This document shows, piece by piece, positions 26,233 through 36,229 of a DNA stretch of 64,000 bases (within the stretch, counting starts at the first letter, position 1; each line of letters starts with the position of its first letter). A model generated the notes under the pieces. That model saw only the letters and a program-made list of their open reading frames with translations. It did no database searches and had not been told where the DNA came from. The DNA comes from Pacificoceanicola onchidii. Its GTDB lineage: Bacteria; Pseudomonadota; Alphaproteobacteria; Rhodobacterales; Rhodobacteraceae. The translations under genes and the position numbers were made by a program. Location: the NCBI RefSeq assembly GCF_004804335.1, contig NZ_SRXY01000002.1, forward strand, positions 259,306 through 323,305, read 5' to 3'.

Positions 26233-28407
26233 CTAAGTCTCGTATCGCGCCCCGGCGGCAAAGCCGAAGCGCACGTAGTCGTCGATGCTGCGTGCAAAAT
26301 TGTTGCGCCGCGCGGCGGTGCGCAGGCGATTGCCAACCCCCATCTCTTGCCCGTCCTGGGCGCCAGTTAGGATCTCGGCCGGTGTATCCGGCATCATCTG
26401 AAACAAGCCGGGATGGGGTAGCCTGAGCGAGGCAAAGTGCGGGCGCATGATCAGCGGGTTGTCCGTGTCGCGGGGCACGCAGGCAAAACGGCGCGGCACA
26501 ATGGACCCGGGCGGGATGTAGGAATACCGCACACAGCCTTGCTGAAGCCGGGCCACCTTGATCGGGGGCTGGCTTGGCCCGGCAGCTTCTGCAAGGATCA
26601 CGCTGTCTTCGATCCCGGCAAACTCTTGCCCGTCCAGAGCCACTTTCAGCGGTCCACGGTCCATCGGCGCGCCGCCAGCCAGCGCGGTGCAGATCACCCG
26701 TCCCAGAACCGAGCAGCGCCGCAGGCTGATCGTGTCGCCCGTGTGGTTCGACGTTTGCGGTTTGATCGCGGGCACAGTGGCGCTTCTGGCCATGATGATG
26801 CTGTCTTCGGCATCAAAAACCGCGTCATTGCGGGTGTAGATCCCTTCGCTGATGCACCGCCGCATCCGCCAGGTCTGCCGGTCCGCCATCCAGATTGCGG
26901 TGTTTGACCCAATGCCGATCCCATCTTCTGTAAACCGCTGCTTGGTAGAAAAGGTGCAGTCTTCGGCCAGCACAACCGGCGGCACCTTGAGCCCTGCCCC
27001 GGGCGCGGCCTCGACCCGCAGAAGATGCGTGCGCAAGAACCGCACTCCGGAGAGCAGGAACGCCTGGGAATGAGTGCGAATGCGCAACCGCCATCCCCGG
27101 CAGTCGATCTCCGGGCACGCGCCTTCGGTTGCAACGATGCCGTCGATCCCAGGTTTCAGGGTCAAAGTGATGGTTTTGCCGGCGGCATCAAGCTGAATAC
27201 CATCAATCCCGGGAAATGACGCAGGGGACATGGTGCTCGCATTGATGCGGCGCGTCGCGGTCAGTCGCAGCGCCGTATCAGCTTCTGCCGGGACTTCCTC
27301 TGCCGGGCGCTCGTGCCCGCCCACCGTATGGGCACGGCCATAGTACCAGCGCACAAACGTGCTGCCCGCGCCGCTGAACGTGCCGTTCAACGGCAAAACA
27401 AAACGGCCCAGTTCCGGATCGACGAGGATCTTGGTTGCGTGCCGCCCGTGTTGCCAAACCTCTGTCGCGCCTTCGCCGCTCACGGTCGACAGATCTGCGG
27501 CGATAATGTCCGCCGGGCTCGCCACAACGAAACCCTGACCATCCTCCGCAATAATGTCGAAACTCTGCCCGACATAGCGCGCCGGATCGTCTTCCAGCAT
27601 CCAGCGGCTGATCCGCATCGGCAGATCACGCGCCTCCGGGCGGCTGTCGAAATCGAGATCCGTCGGGCTGGGACGCTGGAACAGCGGCTGATCCGCGCCA
27701 AGACTGCCAAACCGGAACTTGCCGCCACTTGCGAGGCTTCCAAAGCCGTCGATCCCCGGCGAGATACCGGATGCCGTCCCATGCGGGCGGACCTCCTTGC
27801 GGTAAATGTGCAAACCGATGTTCGGCAGGTTCCAAAGCCCGTGACCGGTTTCGACCCGGCCCATTTCTGCAGAACGCGGCGTATCGTCGAAGGCTGTGCC
27901 AATCCGGTCCATCGCCACAGGATCCCGCAGGTTCGCCGTCCCGCCGGGCAATACCCGAACCCGCCGGAGACTTTCGGTCGTGGCCAGGCGCTGCCAGTAT
28001 TCCACGCCAATCACGGGCCAGCCCACCGCAGCCCGCACGGAATACTCCAGCGCCGCCATCGTTCCCTTGCGCTGGCGCAACGCGAGGGTAGAGGCGACTT
28101 GCTGACGGCTTGATTGGACGCGCCCTATGTCCTCCATCTCCCGCGCACCGATCAAATCCCCGATGTACGAGAGCGCCCACGGCGCGCAGGTCTCTATGAA
28201 ATGATCGTCATAGAGCTGGGCAATGTCTTCGGCGACGATCTGCCCTTCGCGCACCAATACGGAGAAAAGTGAACGCAGCGGGCCATAGTCCGCCACGTCA
28301 TCGAGCGTCCCGCCATGTTCGCGCAGCGCGTTCTGTCCTTCGGCAACGTCCCGCAACCGGTACAGGGCCGGGAGCAGCTCGAAAATCTCGTCAAGCCGCG
28401 CGGACAT
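26233..28407 (-). CDS. Phage tail protein I-like baseplate protein, 724 aa
   Basis: The N-terminal 200 residues match the phage tail protein I type (IFELLPALYRLRDVAEG..., LREHGGTLDDVADYGPLRSLFSVLVREGQI, ALSYIGDLIGAREM, RKGTMAALEYSVRAAVGWPV). This family forms the wedge-fibre connection in contractile tails. The C-terminal 300 residues have repeated IHLED-like strand turns ('FDAEDSIIMARSATVPAI', 'LRRCSVLGRVICTALAGG'), suggesting a beta-helical extension. The gene starts one base after the 887-residue wedge gene's stop. It probably connects the baseplate to the 958-residue protein. Confidence 0.7.
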   Translation of the reverse strand: MSARLDEIFELLPALYRLRDVAEGQNALREHGGTLDDVADYGPLRSLFSVLVREGQIVAEDIAQLYDDHFIETCAPWALSYIGDLIGAREMEDIGRVQSSRQQVASTLALRQRKGTMAALEYSVRAAVGWPVIGVEYWQRLATTESLRRVRVLPGGTANLRDPVAMDRIGTAFDDTPRSAEMGRVETGHGLWNLPNIGLHIYRKEVRPHGTASGISPGIDGFGSLASGGKFRFGSLGADQPLFQRPSPTDLDFDSRPEARDLPMRISRWMLEDDPARYVGQSFDIIAEDGQGFVVASPADIIAADLSTVSGEGATEVWQHGRHATKILVDPELGRFVLPLNGTFSGAGSTFVRWYYGRAHTVGGHERPAEEVPAEADTALRLTATRRINASTMSPASFPGIDGIQLDAAGKTITLTLKPGIDGIVATEGACPEIDCRGWRLRIRTHSQAFLLSGVRFLRTHLLRVEAAPGAGLKVPPVVLAEDCTFSTKQRFTEDGIGIGSNTAIWMADRQTWRMRRCISEGIYTRNDAVFDAEDSIIMARSATVPAIKPQTSNHTGDTISLRRCSVLGRVICTALAGGAPMDRGPLKVALDGQEFAGIEDSVILAEAAGPSQPPIKVARLQQGCVRYSYIPPGSIVPRRFACVPRDTDNPLIMRPHFASLRLPHPGLFQMMPDTPAEILTGAQDGQEMGVGNRLRTAARRNNFARSIDDYVRFGFAAGARYET

Positions 28408-28408
28408 C

Positions 28409-31072
28409 TCAGAACACCCCCAAGGTCACGGGCTCGTCTGACAAAAGCAGCAGCTCTGCCCCTTGCAACATCCCCTGCCCGCCCTGTCGCGGCACTTCGG
28501 CCAGCAGAACGCTGTTTGGATCAACGGCATCGCCCAGCCGGTGCAAAGCATCGAGATCCACCGCGATAACACCGGGGACACTTTGCATCAGGGTAATCAC
28601 TTCGGACGCGCGTACTGGTTGACCAATCCTCCTGTTTTCAAAGGCGAAATGCGCACGGAGCGCGGCGCGCACCGCATCCCGAACCGGCTCGCTGCCCGGC
28701 TCGGCGGCGGCGGTGTAGTCCGGATCAATCCTAAGCCGGGCAGACAGGGTAAATCGCACGATCCGCGCGTTGCCCACCACCACCTGCGTGCCTTCCGGAG
28801 CAACCCCGGACATGGCGCTGACCAGGTTTGGAACAACCCCGGTATCAAGCGCCAAAGGCGTCTGCGTGTCGCCAGTGACCGTGACAAAGGCCCCCTTGCT
28901 GCCAGCAAGCCAACTCCAGTTCGCCAGCGCCTTGGAAATCCCGGGAAACCCACGCGCGAAGTCACTGAAATCGCGCAACGACACGATCCGATCCAGTGTC
29001 AGCATGGCCATCGGCGCATTGCGGCGCGCGTCTTCCATCGCCTCACCATCGCTGCCGCCTTGAGCAGGAAGCGGGTTTGTGACGGATTTCAGGGCACGCG
29101 GTTTACTGTCGATGATGCTTAGCTGGCCGGCGCGCAATTGCCCGGCGAGCCCCGCCCCTTTGCGGTAGCGCGCGGTGATATTGTTCTCGCCGGTTGGGAG
29201 GCGCGCACCGATCTCGCCATTGCCAAACGTGATGCGGCTTTTTCCATCGCTGAGCGTTGTGATCACGTAGACCCGCGCGCCCGGTTCCGTTTCATCAAAG
29301 GCACGCACCGGATGCCAGAGCACCCCGTTTACAAACACCTCAAGCTGCGGCGCGCTGCCAGATGGCGTGTCCGCCGACAGATAGGTCAACGGAGACTGCT
29401 TCAGGGTGAAACTCTGGAACACACGCCGCGCATCACCGGAGCCGAGCGTTTCCTCAACCGTTTCACCATGCGTGGCACGCGCAACATTGGCGTTGATGGA
29501 AACCGTCTCCCGCGTATAGGCCTGCTGCAAACCCGGGCTCAGAACCAGACGCGTTACCGTGCCACTAATCTCGACATCGTCAATTTTCTGGCGCTCGGAT
29601 TGCACCACCCCCGGCAGATCCACGCGCTCACCACTGACAAAGACCATTTGCCCCGATGCGAGATCGAGATCCGGTTTGGCCAGTGTCAGACTGGTCCCGC
29701 GCACCGCGTCAGACAGGGGCAATTCAGGCAGGTCCAGCGCTTCTGCCCCGGTGAACAGCGCAACGGAGCGCACCGTCAAATCACTGATATCAAGGGCACC
29801 TTCGGCGGTGCGCCAGTCCTTGGGGACGATCAACCGCGTCACCTCGGCACTGTTGCCGAACCCCTCGACGGACAGCGTTTCCGCGCTCTCGATCTTGGCC
29901 CAGCATTCCTGCATCTCGCCGCCCGAACGCGCCCGCAAGATCGCAACCATCCCGGCCGCCAATCCGTCATAGGCGCGATCAAGATAGAGTGCGATCTGGC
30001 CGGTCGGCAGCGTCAGCCCCTGTTCAAGCGACACCTCCGACAGCTTGCCCGGGACCGGCGTCACCGCCATGTCGCCCCGCTGCGTGACCGCGTTATGCCC
30101 GAAAAGCCGACAGGCTTCGGTCAATCGATGCGGCGTTGCGCCCGCAGACAGGTACGGCAGGCTGCGCAGGCTCAAGTCCAACAGCCCCGAAGCCAGCCCG
30201 ACATGCCCGGCCCCGTCGAGGACCTTGGCCCGCGGCCATAGATACGCCCCGAGCGCAGAGGTCATCGCCGTGACACTGCTGTGGCGCAGACTGGCCTGCG
30301 GATCAGAGGGCGGGCTGGCCACGCTGGCTTCGGTTGGAAGCGCCTGCACCGGGGTGTCAGGATCAAAGGCAACGAAGTCCAGATCCTCAACCGGCGACAC
30401 CGCGCTCGCCCGCCGCATCAGCCGTTTTTTCACCGGGTCAGCCAGCGGCGCACCCGCGCTGTCGAGCAGCAAAATGCGCGTGCCGGTTCCGATCCGCGCC
30501 TCCGCCGCCCTGACAAAAAAGCCGGTGGCACTCTGTGTCAGCTTTTGCGGCCAGACCCGCAGCGGCGGAATGGCGTTCCAATCCGGTTTGACCCTGAGCG
30601 GCTCGACTGTTTCGAAATGCTGAGGGCGTTCATCATCAAGCGGGATCGATTTGATCCCAAGCCCCGGCGCCACCTCGGTTATCTGCTCGCCTTCGGTTTC
30701 ATCAGCGGCATCCGGATCGGCCTCAAAGGCCAGATACACCTCAGCGGCGGTGGGCGGGGCAAGCTGGTAATCCACCATGCCTGCCAGCGCCTCGACCGAA
30801 AAAATCTCCGTCGCGGTGCGTAGGTAAGCCTCCTGGCTCAGCCGCTCGCTGTAGAAACTCAAGGTATCGCAAGTCGCCGCCCAGGCGTCGATCAGTGCCC
30901 GCGTCCAATCCTCGTCGGTCTGTCCCGTATAGCTGAGCAGACCGGGTCTGTGGCGCGAGCGTAAACCGCGCAGCATGGCTTCGCGGAACTCCGCGTGCCG
31001 CCCGATGCGGCGGCTGATTTGCGGCAGTCCGGGACGGTTCTCCAATTGGCGCGGGGTGGGTTTTTCGATCAT
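28409..31072 (-). CDS. Baseplate wedge protein (gpJ-like, second copy), 887 aa
   Basis: A putative baseplate assembly protein of the phage gpJ/gp6 type, as found in Afp- and Pvc-like injection systems. Signature segments include GLLSYTGQTDEDWTRALIDAWAATCDTLSFYSERLSQEAYLRTATE near the N-terminus and FGNGEIGARLPTGENNITARYRKGAGLAGQL in the middle. Start ATG 31072 overlaps the previous gene by four bases. Beyond it, the frame reads as antiphase low-complexity sequence. Two paralogous wedge genes in tandem is standard for these systems (Afp11 and Afp12 equivalents). Confidence 0.85.
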   Translation of the reverse strand: MIEKPTPRQLENRPGLPQISRRIGRHAEFREAMLRGLRSRHRPGLLSYTGQTDEDWTRALIDAWAATCDTLSFYSERLSQEAYLRTATEIFSVEALAGMVDYQLAPPTAAEVYLAFEADPDAADETEGEQITEVAPGLGIKSIPLDDERPQHFETVEPLRVKPDWNAIPPLRVWPQKLTQSATGFFVRAAEARIGTGTRILLLDSAGAPLADPVKKRLMRRASAVSPVEDLDFVAFDPDTPVQALPTEASVASPPSDPQASLRHSSVTAMTSALGAYLWPRAKVLDGAGHVGLASGLLDLSLRSLPYLSAGATPHRLTEACRLFGHNAVTQRGDMAVTPVPGKLSEVSLEQGLTLPTGQIALYLDRAYDGLAAGMVAILRARSGGEMQECWAKIESAETLSVEGFGNSAEVTRLIVPKDWRTAEGALDISDLTVRSVALFTGAEALDLPELPLSDAVRGTSLTLAKPDLDLASGQMVFVSGERVDLPGVVQSERQKIDDVEISGTVTRLVLSPGLQQAYTRETVSINANVARATHGETVEETLGSGDARRVFQSFTLKQSPLTYLSADTPSGSAPQLEVFVNGVLWHPVRAFDETEPGARVYVITTLSDGKSRITFGNGEIGARLPTGENNITARYRKGAGLAGQLRAGQLSIIDSKPRALKSVTNPLPAQGGSDGEAMEDARRNAPMAMLTLDRIVSLRDFSDFARGFPGISKALANWSWLAGSKGAFVTVTGDTQTPLALDTGVVPNLVSAMSGVAPEGTQVVVGNARIVRFTLSARLRIDPDYTAAAEPGSEPVRDAVRAALRAHFAFENRRIGQPVRASEVITLMQSVPGVIAVDLDALHRLGDAVDPNSVLLAEVPRQGGQGMLQGAELLLLSDEPVTLGVF

Positions 31073-33603
31073 GCCGCGCTCCATTCCCGGATGCGCAACA
31101 CGCCGCGTTCGGGGTAACTGGGATCGTTCATCAGGATCGGAATTTCGTCGGGCTCCACCTCGATCACCCCCGCCTCCAATGTGGCGCGCCCTTCGCCGCG
31201 CCAGCGCCGGAACGCGGTCATTTCGACATCGCTCACCCCGGGCACGGCGCGGATTTCGGCAATGAGCGGGCTCAGGTACACCGGCGCGCCAAAACTCATC
31301 CTGTCGGGGTGAAAGAACCCCTGTCGCCCGTCGGCACGCAGCCCGGCACCCAGCCGATCCAGAACCGCCGCGCGCACATCGCTGACGCGGAAGTCTTTGC
31401 AAACACAAAGGGATATTTCGATCTCAAGCGGCGCAAACCGGGGCCGTTCCACCACGAAATCCTGTCCCATGAGCCGAAACCGTTCGAGCCATTTCGTGAC
31501 ATCTTCGAGCAGCGCATCCGAAACCTCGACGCCGCCAACCGGATCAATGGCAACATGAAAAACGTCCCACGATCCATGAAAGGTTGAGCGCACATGCGCA
31601 CGAGACACTTGCGGATGTTCCTCGGCCAGCCGCACCCAATCCTGCCGGATCACTGCGCGGCGGTTGTCATCGAGTTGCGCCAAAGCGCCCGCCCGGATTT
31701 CCGGAACTGTCTCCCGGTCCCGGCCGCCAGTCCCGCCAATTGGATTGCGTGCGGCGCTTGGTCCGGGCGCGCCGGACAGGATCACATGGGCAATCGCGTC
31801 CGCACCAATGTTGCCCGGACGGCCAACACCGATCCGGTAGTGCGCCGTCAACCGGCGCAAGGGATCCGCAAGAGGCCGCATTCCGCCCTTGTCTTTGCCA
31901 CCAAAGCGCAGGGTCGTGGTGCCGTCCTGTTCCGTTTCAGGAACAAAGACCCGGTCATTTTCACCAGCGAAGAGCAAGGTGTTGAGTGCATCCCAGCGTT
32001 TCTGATCCTGACCCGTCCGCCCTTCGAGCAGCCAGATCGCCTTGCGCGCGCCGCGTGTCCCCTTGGCCGAGAGCACTTCGCTGGCCGCCATGCCAAGGCC
32101 GGTGTCTTGCCGCAGCTCTGCGCCCACCGAGATATCGCGATGCCGCAACACCGGCGCGTAGCGGCGGGAGCGGTCCAGATCTGAAAGCGCGGTGATGCTG
32201 TCAGCCGCTTCCGGATCATCGTTCGGGTCGGGGTCCGGCAGAGGCAAATCCTCGCCGTCCGGCACGCTCAACCCGTGATCCACCGGAACAAGGTTACCAA
32301 AGCACAGAGCCATGACCGCGGGCCCGGCGTCGAGCCCGGCCAGATTGTCGACCGTGCCCACAGGCAGATCAAACCGCAGCGCATCATCCGAATGCCAGCG
32401 CAGACGGTAGAGCGGCTGCACCGGATTGGCGACGGAATCCACCTCCGGGATCGGGTCTTCGGCCAGGCATACGATCTGCCGCATGGACCGGTCGGCATCC
32501 GCCACCCGCCGTGTCACCGGATCACGCTGCAACTCCAGCGACAGGAAATCCCCGGCCTTCAGAGGTTGCCCATGCGCCGGGCGATGGACCCAAGCCTCCG
32601 TCGCCCCCTTGGGCAACACCGCGCGCGGGTCACCCCAATCATGCAACACCATGCTGTTGAAACCGGGATCGAGCCGAAACGGCTGCTCGCTCCAGGTTGT
32701 GTGCGGATCCCCCGGGAAATCCGGATGCATGACCGGCAAGGGTTCAAAGAACTGCACACCTGCCGCCAGTGCAGCCCCGAAATTCACTTCGGACGCGGAA
32801 AGAGCCGATCCGCTCACCGCCTCATTGCGGGTCATGAACAGCAGTTGATCCCGCGTCCAGACCCCGCTTTCGGCGGTCTGCACCTGCACAAAGCTGCGTG
32901 CGGACAGGCCGTCATGCACCTCATAACCCAAAAGCTGCGCATGTCTTCGGACGGACGCCCGCCGCCGCGCGGTGCTCAGATACGCCTCGCTCGCCGCCGC
33001 ATCCTGCGCATAGCTCAGATGATCGGCCCAGAGCGCGAGCACCTCCACCAAAGCCATGCCGGTGTCCGCCACATCGCCCATGGCAAAATCCGGTGCGCTG
33101 CGGGCGATCCGGTCAAGCATGGTCTGGCGAAAGCTGTCATAGTCCTTTGCCATATGATCCATGCCGTCTTCGGGCGGGGCCGAGATCACCTCAAGATCAG
33201 CGGTTTTGCAGTCGAAATCGGAGAAGCACTCATTGCGGAAGCCAAAGCGCATTTCGCGCAGGATCGGGTCCATCCCGGGATGATCCACTTGCATCGTATA
33301 GGCCGAGAAATCACCCAAAGACGCAACGGTCAGCGCGATTGTGTGCGGGTCCGTGATCGTGGTCGACAGGACTTTCACATCCCGGATGCTGTCCCCGCCG
33401 ATGATGCTGAAACGGTTCTTGTTGAGCGCCGGGGCTGCGGGCACCCCGCCCGGCTGGCCCGGCATCGGGTGGACAAAGTGCACCGAAACCTTTCGCGAGC
33501 CCGCATCCACCTCTACCCGGTCAATGCCGTTGACCTTCGGCGCGACGCGCGCGCGCAGCGCTTCGCGCCGCTCTTCGAGGAAGCTTTCGGTGAGCTGCAT
33601 CAT
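31069..33603 (-). CDS. Baseplate wedge protein (gpJ-like, first copy), 844 aa
   Basis: Putative baseplate assembly protein with the family segments MDHMAKDYDSFRQTMLDRIARSAPDFAMGDVADTGMALVEVLALWADHLSYAQDAAASEAYLSTARRRASVRRHAQLLGYEV and a beta-rich C-terminal half. It forms the wedge around the spike-hub with its paralogue. Start ATG 33603 overlaps the gp25 stop; the next ATG is at 33600. A Asp-rich region (DLPLPDPDPNDDPEAADS) marks a probable linker near residue 460. Confidence 0.87.
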   Translation of the reverse strand: MMQLTESFLEERREALRARVAPKVNGIDRVEVDAGSRKVSVHFVHPMPGQPGGVPAAPALNKNRFSIIGGDSIRDVKVLSTTITDPHTIALTVASLGDFSAYTMQVDHPGMDPILREMRFGFRNECFSDFDCKTADLEVISAPPEDGMDHMAKDYDSFRQTMLDRIARSAPDFAMGDVADTGMALVEVLALWADHLSYAQDAAASEAYLSTARRRASVRRHAQLLGYEVHDGLSARSFVQVQTAESGVWTRDQLLFMTRNEAVSGSALSASEVNFGAALAAGVQFFEPLPVMHPDFPGDPHTTWSEQPFRLDPGFNSMVLHDWGDPRAVLPKGATEAWVHRPAHGQPLKAGDFLSLELQRDPVTRRVADADRSMRQIVCLAEDPIPEVDSVANPVQPLYRLRWHSDDALRFDLPVGTVDNLAGLDAGPAVMALCFGNLVPVDHGLSVPDGEDLPLPDPDPNDDPEAADSITALSDLDRSRRYAPVLRHRDISVGAELRQDTGLGMAASEVLSAKGTRGARKAIWLLEGRTGQDQKRWDALNTLLFAGENDRVFVPETEQDGTTTLRFGGKDKGGMRPLADPLRRLTAHYRIGVGRPGNIGADAIAHVILSGAPGPSAARNPIGGTGGRDRETVPEIRAGALAQLDDNRRAVIRQDWVRLAEEHPQVSRAHVRSTFHGSWDVFHVAIDPVGGVEVSDALLEDVTKWLERFRLMGQDFVVERPRFAPLEIEISLCVCKDFRVSDVRAAVLDRLGAGLRADGRQGFFHPDRMSFGAPVYLSPLIAEIRAVPGVSDVEMTAFRRWRGEGRATLEAGVIEVEPDEIPILMNDPSYPERGVLRIREWSAA

Positions 33604-33962
33604 GATGGCCGCCGCACGTCCTGGCGCAGGCGCTGACCGGTGGCCAGCACTTCGTATTCCAGCGCTACCACAAGAAACCCTTCATCATAGGTCACTGCCA
33701 GGTCGATCACCCGTGCAACCTCGGCCAGCCAACGCTGCATGGCGGCGCGCACCATGGCGTCCATCGCGCCAGTCAAGGCTTCCGATCCCGGCTCGAACAC
33801 CAGATCGTTGAGCCCCGCACCAAAATCCGGCCGGTTCACCCGCTCGCCGGGTGCGGTGAGCAAGGTCTGCTCCACAAGATTGGCCACATGCCGGTGATAG
33901 CTGTCCACCTCCGCCGTGCGCCCCCGACTGTCAAAACGATATGGAAAGGCGAGCGTGGTCAC
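33600..33962 (-). CDS. gp25-like baseplate protein, 120 aa
   Basis: Homologue of phage T4 gp25 / Afp9, the baseplate-inner wedge protein that initiates sheath assembly. Conserved blocks: FPYRFDSRGRTAEVDSYHRHVANLVEQTLLTAPGERVNRPDFGAGL (the ERxNRPDFG motif) and EVLATGQ at the C-terminus. It begins at GTG 33962 that overlaps the upstream gene's TGA by GTGA. Length and composition are normal for the family. Confidence 0.92.
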   Translation of the reverse strand: MTTLAFPYRFDSRGRTAEVDSYHRHVANLVEQTLLTAPGERVNRPDFGAGLNDLVFEPGSEALTGAMDAMVRAAMQRWLAEVARVIDLAVTYDEGFLVVALEYEVLATGQRLRQDVRRPS

Positions 33963-34285
33963 TGCGCCGAGACCCGGCTCTGCACGCCCTGAATGCTGGC
34001 GCTGCCCTGCACCCCAAGAGGGCCGTTGGCGATGGCTTTGGCGGTATCCAGCAGCAGCGGCTTCTGGTCCGATTTGACGCGAACAGTGCCTTGCGAAAAC
34101 TGCAGCGTCGCGCAAGGCACCGGGCTTGACCCGGATTGCAGCGGACAGCCGGAAACGCTCATCGTATTGGGCACGATCACGGCAAACTGGCCGTCGACCT
34201 TGACACGGGAAGAAACCTGCTGAATCGATGCCTGCCCCTGATGATCACAGGCGATCACAGCGGTTTTCTGTACGATATTCGCCAT
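33959..34285 (-). CDS. PAAR-like or DUF4280-type small spike-tip protein, 108 aa
   Basis: A small beta-rich protein positioned between spike and gp25, where eCIS loci carry the PAAR-like tip protein (Afp10 equivalent). ATG 34285 follows GGAGG by 7 bases and shares a base with the spike gene stop (TGATG). It has two cysteines (SGCPLQ, VPCATL) flanking a loop, followed by VKSDQKPLLLDTAKAIANGPLG, which resembles the DUF4280/PAAR-like segment. The assignment rests mainly on position and the Cys/Pro pattern, so it is moderate. Confidence 0.55.
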   Translation of the reverse strand: MANIVQKTAVIACDHQGQASIQQVSSRVKVDGQFAVIVPNTMSVSGCPLQSGSSPVPCATLQFSQGTVRVKSDQKPLLLDTAKAIANGPLGVQGSASIQGVQSRVSAQ

Positions 34286-34785
34286 CACGTCACCTCCAGA
34301 CCGCCATCGTTGATTTTGGTCGTCTTGCCGTTCAGTTCTACTGTCGCGCCCCCGGATGTCTTGATCGTCACAGCGCCGTCACTCAATTCGACGGTGTGTT
34401 TCTCCGTCGTGATGCTCACCGTGTTTTTGCTGTCCGCGTGAAACTTGATGGTTCCCGAGGGTGTCTTGATCAGCATCTCCTTGTTGTCCTTGGTCGGCGC
34501 GCCACCTTCGGCCCAGGCAAATCCGCTCCAGATCGGTTTCTTGAGATTCCCCCCTTCGAACTCGATCCAGACGTCCGTCTGGTCCGGCGGCATCATGAAG
34601 AGTCCCTGATCCTTGCCTGCATAAGGCACGCAAGGGTCTGCCCATGGCTCCTCTCCCATCAGCACATCGGCCGTAACCTGAATACGGCCAGAGAAGGTTG
34701 TGTCCTTGGTCGAGACCACCTTGGCCCGATATTTGCCGAAATAACCGGAGGTTGCGCTTGTTTCGATGCGTTGATCGTCTGGCAT
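34285..34785 (-). CDS. Baseplate spike protein (gp5/gpV-like), 166 aa
   Basis: Phage baseplate assembly protein V/gp5-like spike. The N-terminal OB-fold segment runs YFGKYRAKVVSTKDTTFSGRIQVTADVLMGEEPWADPCVPYAG and QTDVWIEFEGGNLKKPIWSGFAW. It is followed by a repetitive strand region (GTIKFHADSKNTVSITTEKHTVELSDGAVTIKTSGGATVELNG), a short beta-helix needle. The hub is encoded separately next to it, unlike Afp8 where the two are fused. Confidence 0.88.
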   Translation of the reverse strand: MPDDQRIETSATSGYFGKYRAKVVSTKDTTFSGRIQVTADVLMGEEPWADPCVPYAGKDQGLFMMPPDQTDVWIEFEGGNLKKPIWSGFAWAEGGAPTKDNKEMLIKTPSGTIKFHADSKNTVSITTEKHTVELSDGAVTIKTSGGATVELNGKTTKINDGGLEVT

Positions 34786-34788
34786 GGG

Positions 34789-35925
34789 TCAGGGCCTCAC
34801 TGTCAGCGTTGTGGTGCCAAGCCCGTCGCGCACCAATGTAAAGGCCTGCACCCAGCGGCCTCTTGCGATGGTGTGCACAACGTCCCGCACGTAATAAAAT
34901 CCGTCATGGGCCAGCCCCGCCCCGCGCAGACCCACCAGGTCCCGCGTCCGCAGCACATGGCCATACCGGCCAAGGTCCAGCTCGCCCTTGACCGTCACCG
35001 TGTCCGAGGTCTGCCCCGATTGCGCGGCGGCCTGGGCCAGGGCCTGCCCCGCGCTTTGACCAGGGGCGTTTTTCAGAAGCTTCTTGCCCACGGTCATCGG
35101 ATTGAGCAGTGAAGGCGCGGCAGAGAGCGGCGGGCGCGTGGGAGCGCTGGATTGCACCGGCACAGCCTGCCCCGTTGTCTTGTCCGTGACCTGACCTGAA
35201 ACCGTCGCCGCCGCCCCCGGCGCACTCTCGAAACTCAAGCCAGAGGCATTGCTTTCCGGCCCCATGTCCACGGTAATCGCCGCCTGCACGGTACCTACGC
35301 GCGGCGGCGGCCCCCAATAGGCGGTCGCGGTGAGCGGCACCGGCCCGGGCGTGATCACAAACACATGGTCAAACTCCTTGCCAAGCTCCGTCAGGAAGGC
35401 AAGGTCCGTCCCTTTCTGCATCGGCAGGGTCACCGCAGGGTTCTCCCGGTCTGCCCCGGCGGGCGGGCGGACGTCGGGGATGATCCCGTGCCCCGCGTAC
35501 CGCGCAATCACTTCGAGCGCGATATCACCCGCTGCCATTCCGGGATACGAGGCCATGACCTCATCCTTGCCAAACAAGGCGGTCAGATCGCGGCCCATCA
35601 GTGTCAGCGTGCCGCCGCCACCACCCTCGCCCGGCTTGCTGTCCGCCTTCTCGATAATGCCATCCATGAGAACCGAGACCTTCGGCCCGAGCATCCCCGT
35701 GATCACGACGCGGCTGCCGGCCTGCATCGCCGGATGGGTCAGCATCGGCAGATCACCGGGGATCTTGCCGCGTCCGAGTTTGAAGACCAGCGAGAAACCC
35801 GAAGGCTCCTGATCGGAAATGGCAATCTCCGCGCTCTCAAGCGCCTCCATGACAAAGGGGGGCGGCGGGACCGGCACGCCCGCGCCCATCAACAAATTCA
35901 ACCGAACCCCGCTCATCCCAAGCAT
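34789..35925 (-). CDS. Baseplate hub protein (gpD/gp27-like), 378 aa
   Basis: Phage late control D / gp27-like hub. Characteristic segments: GTLTLMGRDLTALFGKDEVMASYPGMAAGDIALEVIARYAGHG and MQKGTDLAFLTELGKEFDHVFVI. A variable Pro/Ala/Gln linker (about 225-310) separates the N- and C-terminal parts. The last 60 residues (GYGHVLRTRDLVGLRG-like, then VRDVVHTIARGRWVQAFTLVRDGLG) match the terminal domain. ATG 35925 is used because GGAG lies 7 bases upstream. The spike gene begins 3 bases after its stop. This is the split form of the Afp8 hub-spike. Confidence 0.87.
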   Translation of the reverse strand: MLGMSGVRLNLLMGAGVPVPPPPFVMEALESAEIAISDQEPSGFSLVFKLGRGKIPGDLPMLTHPAMQAGSRVVITGMLGPKVSVLMDGIIEKADSKPGEGGGGGTLTLMGRDLTALFGKDEVMASYPGMAAGDIALEVIARYAGHGIIPDVRPPAGADRENPAVTLPMQKGTDLAFLTELGKEFDHVFVITPGPVPLTATAYWGPPPRVGTVQAAITVDMGPESNASGLSFESAPGAAATVSGQVTDKTTGQAVPVQSSAPTRPPLSAAPSLLNPMTVGKKLLKNAPGQSAGQALAQAAAQSGQTSDTVTVKGELDLGRYGHVLRTRDLVGLRGAGLAHDGFYYVRDVVHTIARGRWVQAFTLVRDGLGTTTLTVRP

Positions 35926-35929
35926 GCCA

Positions 35930-36223
35930 TCACTCCGGCATTGCCATGGGGATCCGCAGCCGCCTGCCCGTCTCTTCGGTCAGCTTGCCCGGCTCGGGTT
36001 CCAGTGTTGCGTCAACAATCCGCCAGTATTGCGTTGGATCGCCATAGGCCCGCGCGGCGATCTGATCGAGCCGGTCCTGAGGCTGCACCTCCTCGAACCC
36101 GGCAGTGGTCAGATCATCCGGATGTGGCAGGAAACGGCGGGCAACATAGGTCTGCTTCGTGCCGTCTTCGGCTACATGGGTTTTTACGGCAAGCTTGGCG
36201 TAGCGACTGTTTTCCTTGAACAT
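35930..36223 (-). CDS. LysM-type tube-baseplate connector, 97 aa
   Basis: A small protein with a LysM-like module (RLDQIAARAYGDPTQYWRIVDATLEPEPGKL), the segment used in eCIS and phage tail X-type proteins to join the inner tube to the baseplate. In Afp-like systems the LysM module is often fused to a tube-type domain; here it stands alone, with the tube-type domain in the preceding gene. N-terminal strand region VKTHVAEDGTKQTYVARRFLP. Start at ATG 36223 immediately downstream of the 214-residue gene. Confidence 0.75.
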   Translation of the reverse strand: MFKENSRYAKLAVKTHVAEDGTKQTYVARRFLPHPDDLTTAGFEEVQPQDRLDQIAARAYGDPTQYWRIVDATLEPEPGKLTEETGRRLRIPMAMPE

Positions 36224-36229
36224 TTCCCC